Shown piece after piece: positions 1-5,446 of a stretch of 6,782 bases of DNA (its first letter is position 1; each line of letters opens with the position of its first letter). Origin of the DNA: Gammaproteobacteria bacterium (GTDB lineage Bacteria > Pseudomonadota > Gammaproteobacteria > Steroidobacterales > GCA-2729495); the NCBI GenBank assembly GCA_023383735.1, contig JAHDYN010000101.1:1-6782 (forward strand), read 5' to 3'. The translations under genes and the position numbers were made by a program. The notes under the pieces are model-generated. The model did no database searches. It was not told the origin of the DNA and saw only the letters and a list, made by a program, of their open reading frames with translations.

Positions 1-2
1 TG

Positions 3-500
3 GTTGCCGAAACCCTGGTCGAGGATGCCGCCGACTTCGAGAGTGCCGGCAATGAAGGCTTTCGACGTCTGTTCAGGTACATCAGCGGCGACAACAGGGC
101 ACAGGCGAAGGTCGCAATGACTGCGCCGGTATCGCAAACGGCAGAGAGCGAGAAGATCGCCATGACGGCACCGGTACAGCAGACCGGTTCGGAGCGCGGC
201 TGGCGTGTTGCCTTCACGCTGCCGGCGGGATACACGCTTGAAACGGCACCCGTCCCGGACGACGCGCGAATCAGCATCATTCCGCAACCGCCCAGGTTGT
301 TCGCGGTACTGCGATACTCCGGGCGCTGGACCGAAAGCAACTACGCTGCCAGTCGCGATGAATTGCTGGGTTTGCTGTCCACCGCCGGTATCGGCACGCG
401 TGGCGAACCACAACTGGCCCGCTACAACGCGCCGTTCGTGCCACCCTTCATGCGACGGAACGAAGTGCTGATCGAAGTCGATTCACTGCCCGCGCACTGA
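3..500 (+). CDS. SOUL-family heme-binding protein, 5' end missing
   Basis: The C-terminal 165 residues of a SOUL/HBP heme-binding family protein; the frame is open from the first bases of the window, so the start lies upstream. Visible family marks are the segment around EGFRRLFRYISG (residues encoded near 57-92), two AMTAPV motifs (encoded near 115-132 and 160-177), and the ending YNAPFVPPFMRRNEVLIEV just before the TGA. Bacterial SOUL proteins commonly carry this doubled AMTAPV stretch and the P-P-F-M-R-R-N-E-V tail, so the repeat is normal. Family members bind heme or porphyrins, often loosely; the bacterial role is unsettled. No signal peptide can be judged because the N-terminus is absent. 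A DUF2269-like membrane protein gene follows 40 bp downstream on the same strand and may be cotranscribed. Family assignment is firm; any link to the nearby ccm genes is inference. Confidence 0.9.
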   Translation, partial: VAETLVEDAADFESAGNEGFRRLFRYISGDNRAQAKVAMTAPVSQTAESEKIAMTAPVQQTGSERGWRVAFTLPAGYTLETAPVPDDARISIIPQPPRLFAVLRYSGRWTESNYAASRDELLGLLSTAGIGTRGEPQLARYNAPFVPPFMRRNEVLIEVDSLPAH

Positions 501-540
501 TATTCTCCGGCCTGTCGGGGCCAGCGGGCAGGAACAGGGG

Positions 541-999
541 ATGACCGCCGAGATCTATCTCAGCCTCAAGTGGCTGCACATCGCCTCCGCCTGCATTGGT
601 TTTGGCTCCAACGTCACGCACATCTTCTGGCTGCTCGCAGCCAACGCAGACCCGGTGCACCGCTCCAATATCCTGCGCCTCATCAAGAAGATCGACGACC
701 GGCTGGCCGTACCTGCCTATGTCGTCACCACCATCTGCGGCACCGTCATGTGGCTGGCACTCTGGCCGACAAACACCCCGTGGATCATCGTCAGCCTGGT
801 GGTGACGCTGGTACTCGCGGCGATGGGTACCGCCTACGGTCCGTTCATGAAGCGGTGGATTCGCCTCACGGCGCTACAGCAAGCGGAGCAGCGACAGATC
901 GCCGGACTCTCCCGCGTGTTGACGACAGCATGGATCGGCATCACGGTGAGCGTTTTCGCGGTGCTCTACCTGATGGTCTGGAAGCCCGTGCTCTGGTAG
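541..999 (+). CDS. DUF2269-like four-helix membrane protein
   Basis: A 152-residue hydrophobic protein with four likely membrane helices at about residues 6-34, 58-75, 80-101 and 126-147. It fits the DUF2269 family of predicted integral membrane proteins, whose function is not established. The first helix has LKWLHI with His13, then Gly22, His27 and Trp30; a basic loop with IKKIDDR follows (about 48-54), and MGTAYGPFMKRW closes the third helix. The ATG start is supported by AGGA at 530-533, seven bases upstream. It lies 40 bp after the SOUL gene in the same direction, with no convincing terminator between, so the two may form an operon. Its stop is only 9 bp from the stop of a converging membrane protein gene that shares the His-x8-Gly-x7-Trp pattern. 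A heme or redox role is possible from the helix histidines and neighbours but is speculation. Confidence 0.82.
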   Translation: MTAEIYLSLKWLHIASACIGFGSNVTHIFWLLAANADPVHRSNILRLIKKIDDRLAVPAYVVTTICGTVMWLALWPTNTPWIIVSLVVTLVLAAMGTAYGPFMKRWIRLTALQQAEQRQIAGLSRVLTTAWIGITVSVFAVLYLMVWKPVLW

Positions 1000-1008
1000 A
1001 GGCAGAAA

Positions 1009-1554
1009 TCAGATGAACAGGGCGTTCTTCGTGACCATACACCAGATGACGTAGAAGGTCAGGATCGTCGACCCGATGCCCCGGATAGCCGCTGTCTTCA
1101 CATCCCGCTTGGGGTCTGCCGCATGGGTATCTACGGCATAGCGGATGATGTCCGGCACCAGCTGGATCGCCGCCATGATCCAGAAGGCGACGTAGGCAGC
1201 CAGCGCCCAGGGGGCCGAGGCAAAGCCGCCGAACCAGCCATTGAGCAGCAGCAGGCCGGCAAGCGGACTCAGGATCGACGTCGTTGCGGTAATGCCCAAA
1301 GCCATCTTGCGCAACATGGCACGCGCCATCACGCCCGTCGCGTGGTCGGCGGTCATCCTGATGCGCATGGCCCAGATATTGCTGAACAGTGTGTGACCGA
1401 AAAAGATGAAGCCTGAAAACTCGTGGATCACCAGCAGGAAAACCGCACCGTGCTCCCAGTCACGCAGCACGGCAGGTGGCATCACGGACACGCCGAGCAG
1501 GGGCGCCGTATACAGGGCCATGACGAAAAAATACAGACTGTAACGAATCGCCAT
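1009..1554 (-). CDS. DUF2269-like five-helix membrane protein
   Basis: A 181-residue integral membrane protein with about five hydrophobic helices (near residues 7-27, 37-62, 84-103, 113-135 and 160-175). The second helix carries His44, Gly53, His54 and Trp61; His44, Gly53 and Trp61 align without gaps with His13, Gly22 and Trp30 of the converging gene, suggesting a related fold plus an extra N-terminal helix. I chose the ATG at 1554 because GGGGGAG sits seven bases upstream; an in-frame TTG at 1572 would add six residues and swallow that ribosome site. The gene lies 25 bp downstream of the FHA-domain gene in the same direction and most likely shares its promoter. Function is unknown. The DUF2269 assignment is weaker here than for the plus-strand partner. 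Confidence 0.72.
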   Translation of the reverse strand: MAIRYSLYFFVMALYTAPLLGVSVMPPAVLRDWEHGAVFLLVIHEFSGFIFFGHTLFSNIWAMRIRMTADHATGVMARAMLRKMALGITATTSILSPLAGLLLLNGWFGGFASAPWALAAYVAFWIMAAIQLVPDIIRYAVDTHAADPKRDVKTAAIRGIGSTILTFYVIWCMVTKNALFI

Positions 1555-1561
1555 CGGCGCG

Positions 1562-1568
1562 CTCCCCC
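1562..1568 (-). promoter_or_regulatory. Ribosome binding site of the minus-strand membrane protein
   Basis: On the minus strand this reads GGGGGAG, seven bases before the ATG at 1554. It decides the start in favour of 1554 over the upstream in-frame TTG at 1572, whose reading would run through it. Confidence 0.7.
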
Positions 1569-1579
1569 GCAAACAGGCC

Positions 1580-2524
1580 TCAGATGCCTGATTCGAAGCG
1601 TAGCTGATAGTTGCCGATGGTTATCAGATCACCGCTGGCGAGCGCCCGGTTTTGCACGGTTTGTCCATTTACGCGGACAGCATTGGTGCTGCGCAGGTCA
1701 ACGATGTGCGCCTCTGTTTCCGTGATGGTCAGGACGGCATGATGCCGGCTCACGAAGCGGCTTCGGAGACAGAGATCATTGTGGCGGCTGCGACCAATCA
1801 GCATCCGGCCACATGCAAGCGGTCGACGCTCGATGATGGCGCCATCAAGCATCACGACCAGGCTTCGGGGCAGGGTGGGGACAACCCGCGGCTGAGCGGG
1901 CGCAGAGGCGGGCGGATTGCGGACAACCGTGAGCGCGGCATCGACAACCCGGACCACGGCAACATCGAGATCGAAACGTTCACGCGTGAATTGCCTGAGT
2001 CCTGTCATGCCGGGTGAATCCAGAATCCGGCCCAGTACATGGGTACCGGCCAGCACGAAGGTTGCTGCCGGGATGGCGGCAACCCGCACCCGCGACAGGA
2101 CCTGCAGGAACTCAAGCACGCGAGGCCCGCATTGATCCGTGTGCTCGATCAGGAATACGGTCCGGCGTCCGTGCGCGCCTTCGTGGCGCAGAAAGACGAC
2201 GAGGAGGTTATGCAGGTCATCGATCCCCGCAGCGTGCAGCTCGAAACCCAGCTGGGTCAGTGTGCGTGACAGGAAGTCCCGGATGCTGTCGCCCGGCGCA
2301 TCGATCCGGACCAGGTGCACGTCATCCCGGCTCCGGCATTCCTCGGCGAGGTGGTCGAGCAGGGCAGCGAGCGCCGCTTGCATGCTGCCGACAAGCACGG
2401 CAAAGGGGCGCTGGCCACGCAGGCACCGGTTCAGGTAGGCGGAGGCGGGCGTCAAGGCCGCGGCGCGCAGCGGCGAGTCCTTGGCAACGGACTTGATCTC
2501 CCCGGGTTTGATCAGTGCGGACAT
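1580..2524 (-). CDS. FHA-domain protein with degenerate GspA/ExeA-like ATPase region
   Basis: A 314-residue protein without signal peptide or clear membrane helix, so probably cytoplasmic. Residues 236-308 form an FHA domain with Gly244-Arg245, SRHH at 259-262, STN at 279-281 and Asn286-Gly287. These are the residues FHA domains use to bind phosphothreonine peptides. Residues 25-190 resemble the AAA ATPase of the GspA/ExeA secretion family in layout: PFAVLVG at the P-loop position, QLGFEL, FLIEHTDQ at the Walker B position, and FVLAGTHVL where the family has a sensor-1-like LVGQPEL. Both nucleotide motifs are lost: the GKT of Walker A is Ala51-Leu52-Ala53, and the DE of Walker B is Glu127-His128. 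A linker rich in Pro and Ala (about 203-220) joins the halves. The ATG at 2524 has only a weak ribosome site, with GAG about six bases upstream. A promoter lies just upstream, and the membrane protein gene downstream is likely cotranscribed. FHA assignment is firm; the ATPase ancestry is inferred. Confidence 0.88.
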   Translation of the reverse strand: MSALIKPGEIKSVAKDSPLRAAALTPASAYLNRCLRGQRPFAVLVGSMQAALAALLDHLAEECRSRDDVHLVRIDAPGDSIRDFLSRTLTQLGFELHAAGIDDLHNLLVVFLRHEGAHGRRTVFLIEHTDQCGPRVLEFLQVLSRVRVAAIPAATFVLAGTHVLGRILDSPGMTGLRQFTRERFDLDVAVVRVVDAALTVVRNPPASAPAQPRVVPTLPRSLVVMLDGAIIERRPLACGRMLIGRSRHNDLCLRSRFVSRHHAVLTITETEAHIVDLRSTNAVRVNGQTVQNRALASGDLITIGNYQLRFESGI

Positions 2525-2555
2525 GGATTCTCGAGTCTTTTTCTTGTTTGGGATC

Positions 2556-2584
2556 AGTCTAGTCAGGGCACTCCGTTATGTAAA
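2556..2584 (-). promoter_or_regulatory. Sigma70-type promoter for the FHA gene
   Basis: On the minus strand, TTTACA (2584-2579) is followed by a 17 bp spacer and TAGACT (2561-2556). This matches the consensus at five of six -35 bases and four of six -10 bases with ideal spacing. Transcription would begin near 2549 and give a leader of about 25 bases before the ATG at 2524. It would drive the FHA gene and probably the membrane protein gene after it. It is a sequence match only. Confidence 0.55.
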
Positions 2585-2606
2585 GGCTGAAGAATCGGCG
2601 GGCGCT

Positions 2607-2628
2607 GCTCGCGGCGAATCCGCGAAGC
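2607..2628. repeat. Imperfect inverted repeat upstream of ccmA
   Basis: GCTCGCGG (2607-2614) pairs with CCGCG-a-AGC (2620-2628) across a five-base loop, giving eight base pairs with one bulged A. It lies between the divergent promoter and ccmA. There is no T-run after it on either strand, so it is not a classical terminator. It could be an operator, a leader structure or chance in GC-rich DNA. Confidence 0.35.
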
Positions 2629-2708
2629 GATGTGAATGATTACCTTCAATAACTTGTTTCAAAAACGGATTCTGGTGCAGGATGGCGCGCCGCCGGGGTG
2701 GCGGTTCA

Positions 2709-2715
2709 GGGAGGT
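2709..2715 (+). promoter_or_regulatory. Ribosome binding site setting the ccmA start
   Basis: GGGAGGT is the best Shine-Dalgarno match in the intergenic region. Its GGAGG ends five bases before the TTG at 2720. The GTG at 2714 lies within it and so cannot use it. It supports the short CcmA form beginning at TTG. Confidence 0.6.
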
Positions 2716-2719
2716 GGAG

Positions 2720-3337
2720 TTGCTCACGGGCACGGGCTTGACGCTGTGGCGCGGTGCGAACTGCTTGTTCGACAAACTGTCGTTCTCTGCGGCACCGGGG
2801 GGTGCATTGCTGATCCGGGGTCCGAATGGCTCGGGCAAGACGACGCTGCTGCGCGTGATTGCCGGCCTGACCCTGCCCGAAGAGGGGGAAGTGCACGGGA
2901 ATGGAGCGCCACTTTCCAGGCGTGACGAGTCAGGCCGGCACGTCATGGCCTATTGCGGCCATGCAACCGCGCTCAAGCCCGATCTGACCACGCTGGAGAA
3001 CCTGCGATTCTTCGCCAGGCTGTCCGGCTATCCGACCGACAGTCTCGGTGAACTGCTGGCCGCTTCGGGGCTGGTTGCCTGTGCCGATCTTCCCGCCCGC
3101 GTGCTGTCAGCCGGGCAGAAGCGCCGCGCGGCATTTGCCCGTGTATTGATGTCCGGCGCCAGGCTCTGGCTGCTCGATGAACCCCAGACCAACCTTGATT
3201 CGGCGGGCCGCCAGTTTCTCGAGCGAATGCTGCAGGAACATCTGGCCACCTCCGGCACGGCGGTCATCGTGGCTCATCAAGCTGTCGACCTCGGTTCGGC
3301 GCCGACGGCGGTGCTGCAAATGGGAGAAACCGCTTGA
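2720..3337 (+). CDS. ccmA: CcmA, heme-maturation ABC transporter ATPase
   Basis: The cytoplasmic ATPase of the CcmABCD complex; ATP hydrolysis is used to release holo-CcmE from CcmC/CcmD. At 205 residues from the TTG at 2720 it matches the usual size (E. coli about 207). Visible motifs are Walker A GPNGSGKTT (34-42), the CcmA-type segment YCGHATALKPDLTTLENL with His in place of the usual Q-loop Gln, signature LSAGQKRR (129-136), Walker B with Asp153 and Glu154, and the switch His186. After Walker B the sequence is DEPQTNLD, where CcmA more often has DEPFTALD. The start is uncertain: TTG at 2720 has a near-ideal ribosome site and the right length, GTG at 2714 sits inside that site, and ATG at 2636 adds 28 residues. 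The gene overlaps ccmB by 4 bp. Confidence 0.95.
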   Translation: MLTGTGLTLWRGANCLFDKLSFSAAPGGALLIRGPNGSGKTTLLRVIAGLTLPEEGEVHGNGAPLSRRDESGRHVMAYCGHATALKPDLTTLENLRFFARLSGYPTDSLGELLAASGLVACADLPARVLSAGQKRRAAFARVLMSGARLWLLDEPQTNLDSAGRQFLERMLQEHLATSGTAVIVAHQAVDLGSAPTAVLQMGETA

Positions 3338-4014
3338 ACCTGGGACTGGGCGGGCTCTTCTGGGTGGTGCTTCAGCGCGATCTCATGGTCGCGATGCGGC
3401 GCTGGTCGGATATCTGCAATCCGGTGATTTTCTTCGTTCTGGTCGTTGCCCTGTTTCCGCTGGCACTCAATCCGCGTGCCGAATTCCTTCGCGCGCTCGC
3501 GCCGGGGGTACTGTGGATTGCCGCCTTGCTGGCAGCATTGTTGTCCTTGAACCAGCTGTTCCGTGCCGACATCGAGGACGGCACCATGGAGCAGCTCTTG
3601 ACGCTGCCCTATCCACTCGGCCTCGTTATACTGGCAAAGACGCTGGCCCACTGGCTGGTGACTGGCCTGCCTGTCGTAGTCGTGGCGCCCATGCTCGCCA
3701 TCACCTACCATTTGCCGGCCGATGCAATCGGCATCCTGCTGCTGTCGTTGCTGATCGGCACACCAACGCTCAGCCTGCTGGGGTCGATCGGTGCGGCACT
3801 GACAGCCGGGCTTCGTCAGTCCGGTGTCTTGCTGGCATTGATGGTCGGACCGCTGATGCTGCCGGTGCTGATGCTGGGCGCGCGTGCGACGGACATAGCC
3901 CTGAGCGGCGATGATCCGACCGGGCCACTTTATCTGCTGGGAGCACTCCTGGCTCTGGCCCTGAGTCTTGCGCCCCCGGCTGCAGCAATGGCCATTCGCA
4001 TCAGCGCAGATTAG
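3334..4014 (+). CDS. ccmB: CcmB, heme-maturation ABC transporter membrane subunit
   Basis: The inner-membrane permease-like partner of CcmA, acting with CcmC and CcmD to release heme-loaded CcmE. It has 226 residues (E. coli 220) and about six hydrophobic helices. Family marks are the RDL...RRWSDICNPVIFF start (about 15-34), FRADIEDGTMEQLL (76-89), and the Gly-rich segment GTPTLSLLGSIGAALTAGLR (142-161). The start is the TTG at 3334, which overlaps the ccmA stop in a TTGA arrangement. GGGAG at 3322-3326 lies seven bases upstream. The next in-frame ATG would remove the conserved RDL segment, which supports the TTG. The overlap suggests translational coupling to ccmA and equal output of the two subunits. 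Confidence 0.95.
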   Translation: MNLGLGGLFWVVLQRDLMVAMRRWSDICNPVIFFVLVVALFPLALNPRAEFLRALAPGVLWIAALLAALLSLNQLFRADIEDGTMEQLLTLPYPLGLVILAKTLAHWLVTGLPVVVVAPMLAITYHLPADAIGILLLSLLIGTPTLSLLGSIGAALTAGLRQSGVLLALMVGPLMLPVLMLGARATDIALSGDDPTGPLYLLGALLALALSLAPPAAAMAIRISAD

Positions 4015-4033
4015 CTACGGAGCAACCGGGCAT

Positions 4034-4789
4034 ATGTGGACATGGTTTTTTCAACTCGCCTCGCCACCGCACTTCTATCGCATGGCGGCCAGCCTGGTGC
4101 CATGGCTGCTCTGGCCGGCATTGCTGCTGATCCTTGTCGGCGCATGGGGTGGCCTGGTGCTCGCACCTGCCGACTACCAGCAGGGTGAGGGCTATCGGAT
4201 CATCTACGTGCACGTGCCATCGTCCTACCTGTCGATGATGGTTTACGTGACCATGGCGGTTGCAGCCGGCATCGGCCTGATCTGGCGCATCAAGCTGGCA
4301 CACGCGGTCGCCGCCAGCTGCGCGCCGGTTGGCGCCACCTTCACGGCAGCAGCATTGATCACCGGCATGCTGTGGGGCAAGCCGATGTGGGGCACCTATT
4401 GGCAGTGGGAACCACGCCTGACCTCCGAGCTGATCCTGCTGTTTCTCTACTTCGGCTATATGAGTCTGCGCAGCGCATTCAATGACCTGAACCAGTCGGA
4501 CCGCGCCAGCGCGGTGCTCGCGCTGGCGGGTGTCGTCAACGTGCCGATCATCCACTTCTCGGTGCTGTGGTGGGCGGGGCTGCACCAGGGCCCCTCCATT
4601 TCGAAGATCGATGCACCATCGATTGCCTTCGCCATGCTCTGGCCGCTGCTGGTGATGATTCTGGGCTTCACGCTGTTCTTCCTCGGGATACTTGCGATGC
4701 GCGTGCGCGGGGAGGTCCTTGAACGCGAATTCCACTCCCGTTGGGCACAGGATGTGCTGCGTGGCGTCAGCCGGGTGGAGGCAGCCTGA
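4034..4789 (+). CDS. ccmC: CcmC, heme handling protein delivering heme to CcmE
   Basis: An inner-membrane protein of 251 residues (E. coli 245) with about six helices. It presents heme on the periplasmic side and promotes its covalent attachment to CcmE. The heme axial ligands are His60 (in YVHVPSS) and His184 (in LHQGPS); both fall at the E. coli positions, which also confirms the ATG at 4034 over an upstream in-frame ATG at 3968 lying within ccmB. The tryptophan-rich motif runs from about 114 to 130 as WGKPMWGTYWQWEPRLT. The family usually has WDARLT, so residue 126 is Glu instead of Asp and 127 is Pro instead of Ala. GGAG at 4019-4022 is a rather distant ribosome site (11 bases). The gene starts 19 bp after ccmB and its TGA overlaps the ccmD ATG by one base. 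Confidence 0.95.
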   Translation: MWTWFFQLASPPHFYRMAASLVPWLLWPALLLILVGAWGGLVLAPADYQQGEGYRIIYVHVPSSYLSMMVYVTMAVAAGIGLIWRIKLAHAVAASCAPVGATFTAAALITGMLWGKPMWGTYWQWEPRLTSELILLFLYFGYMSLRSAFNDLNQSDRASAVLALAGVVNVPIIHFSVLWWAGLHQGPSISKIDAPSIAFAMLWPLLVMILGFTLFFLGILAMRVRGEVLEREFHSRWAQDVLRGVSRVEAA

Positions 4790-4962
4790 TGAGCGAGTTT
4801 TTTGCCATGGGCGGTTACGCCAAATACGTATGGTCGTCCTTCGGCGTCACCGCCATCGTGCTGATACTCAATCTCCTCGCGGCACGCCGCCAATTGCGTC
4901 AAACCAGGGAACGTCTGCAGCTTCGGCTGGTCAGACAGTCGGGCAGAAAGGTGAACACATGA
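4789..4962 (+). CDS. ccmD: CcmD, small membrane subunit of the CcmABCD complex
   Basis: A 57-residue single-helix protein. It begins MSEFFAMGGYAKYVW, the typical CcmD opening with MGGY and YVW, followed by one membrane helix (about 15-32) and a very basic cytoplasmic tail with several Arg residues. CcmD helps release holo-CcmE from CcmC and joins the CcmAB module. GGTGGAG at 4774-4780 lies eight bases before the ATG. The ATG overlaps the ccmC stop (TGATG), and the CcmD stop overlaps the ccmE ATG (ATGA), so translation of the three genes is probably coupled. It is slightly shorter than the 69-residue E. coli protein. Small size makes independent recognition weak, but position and motif make the call solid. 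Confidence 0.92.
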   Translation: MSEFFAMGGYAKYVWSSFGVTAIVLILNLLAARRQLRQTRERLQLRLVRQSGRKVNT

Positions 4963-5426
4963 CTCCTCGCAGACAAAGAATGGTACTGGTCGGGCTGTTT
5001 GTGGCGGGTGTCGCCGCAGCGGTTGGTCTGGCGTTGCGGGCCTTCCAGGAGAATCTCCTGTATTTCTATACACCCACCCAGGCCATCGCGGGAGAAGCGC
5101 CTGATGGCAAAAAGATCCGGCTTGGCGGCATGGTCCAGGAAGGCAGCGTGCGTCGCGAACCCGGCGATCTGGAGCTTCGCTTTGATGTCAGCGACAACGA
5201 GAAAACCATGACAGTTGCCTACTCGGGTGTGCTGCCCGACCTGTTCAAGGAAGGGCAGGGCGTGATTGCCATGGGCCATCTCGGCGCCGACGGCGTATTC
5301 CAGGCCGAGGAAGTTCTGGCCAAGCACGATGAAAACTACATGCCACCCGAGGTCGCTGCGACGATGGCAACCGACGGGCAGGGCACCCCGGCAGCACCGC
5401 CACGCAGTGACGCGGCACTGAACTGA
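4959..5426 (+). CDS. ccmE: CcmE, periplasmic heme chaperone
   Basis: The heme chaperone, which binds heme covalently through a histidine and passes it to the CcmF/CcmH ligation complex. It has 155 residues: a short basic N-terminus (TPRRQR), one membrane anchor (about 8-27) and a periplasmic beta-barrel domain. The heme-binding motif is HDENY with His123 (the covalent ligand, His130 in E. coli) and Tyr127 (axial ligand, Tyr134 in E. coli), followed by MPPEV. Other family segments are LLYFYTP (33-39), RLGGMVQEGSV (54-64) and GVLPDLFKEGQG (90-101). The tail after 135 is flexible and rich in Ala and Pro, as is usual. The ATG at 4959 overlaps the ccmD stop and has AGGTGA at 4949-4954. An ATG at 4692 in the same frame lies inside ccmC and is rejected. 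Confidence 0.96.
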   Translation: MTPRRQRMVLVGLFVAGVAAAVGLALRAFQENLLYFYTPTQAIAGEAPDGKKIRLGGMVQEGSVRREPGDLELRFDVSDNEKTMTVAYSGVLPDLFKEGQGVIAMGHLGADGVFQAEEVLAKHDENYMPPEVAATMATDGQGTPAAPPRSDAALN

Positions 5427-5446
5427 CTCCAGGTCCAGGGTTTCTC

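Larger units (their letters stand above)
2525..2719. other. Divergent intergenic region between FHA gene and ccmA
   Basis: This 195 bp stretch separates the minus-strand FHA gene from the plus-strand ccm operon. It contains the minus-strand promoter at 2556-2584, an imperfect hairpin at 2607-2628 and the strong ribosome site at 2709-2715. The plus-strand promoter of the ccm operon should lie here, but no convincing -35/-10 pair is visible. An in-frame ATG at 2636 could extend ccmA by 28 residues. That extension has no resemblance to CcmA that I recognise and its ATG has a poor ribosome site, so I treat the stretch as noncoding. Confidence 0.6.

Noticed and set aside
115..177. Repeated AMTAPV motif in the first gene, possible internal duplication
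   Set aside because: A doubled AMTAPV segment is usual in bacterial SOUL proteins, so it is not a new repeat.
501..540. Possible terminator between the SOUL gene and the membrane protein gene
   Set aside because: Only a four-pair GGCC stem is present and there is no T-run.
1574..1590. Short inverted repeat CAGGC-7-GCCTG at the end of the FHA gene
   Set aside because: Five base pairs with a seven-base loop and no T-run is within chance, and it sits across a stop codon between two likely cotranscribed genes.
2014..2496. Plus-strand open frame opposite the FHA gene
   Set aside because: The minus-strand frame encodes a recognisable FHA domain with all key residues; the plus-strand product is low-complexity and Gly/Arg/Ala-rich.
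2645..2682. Possible plus-strand promoter for ccm (TTGTTT near 2654, or TTCAAT near 2645)
   Set aside because: No -10 hexamer better than three of six matches occurs at an acceptable spacing downstream of either.
3177..3914. Plus-strand open frame of 245 codons across the ccmA-ccmB junction
   Set aside because: It overlaps two conserved genes in another frame, and its Arg/Ala-rich product has no family features.
4001..4735. Long open frame of 244 codons on the minus strand opposite ccmC
   Set aside because: It lies fully antisense to a clearly conserved ccmC, and its product is rich in His, Gln and Arg with no recognisable domain, as expected for a shadow frame in GC-rich DNA.
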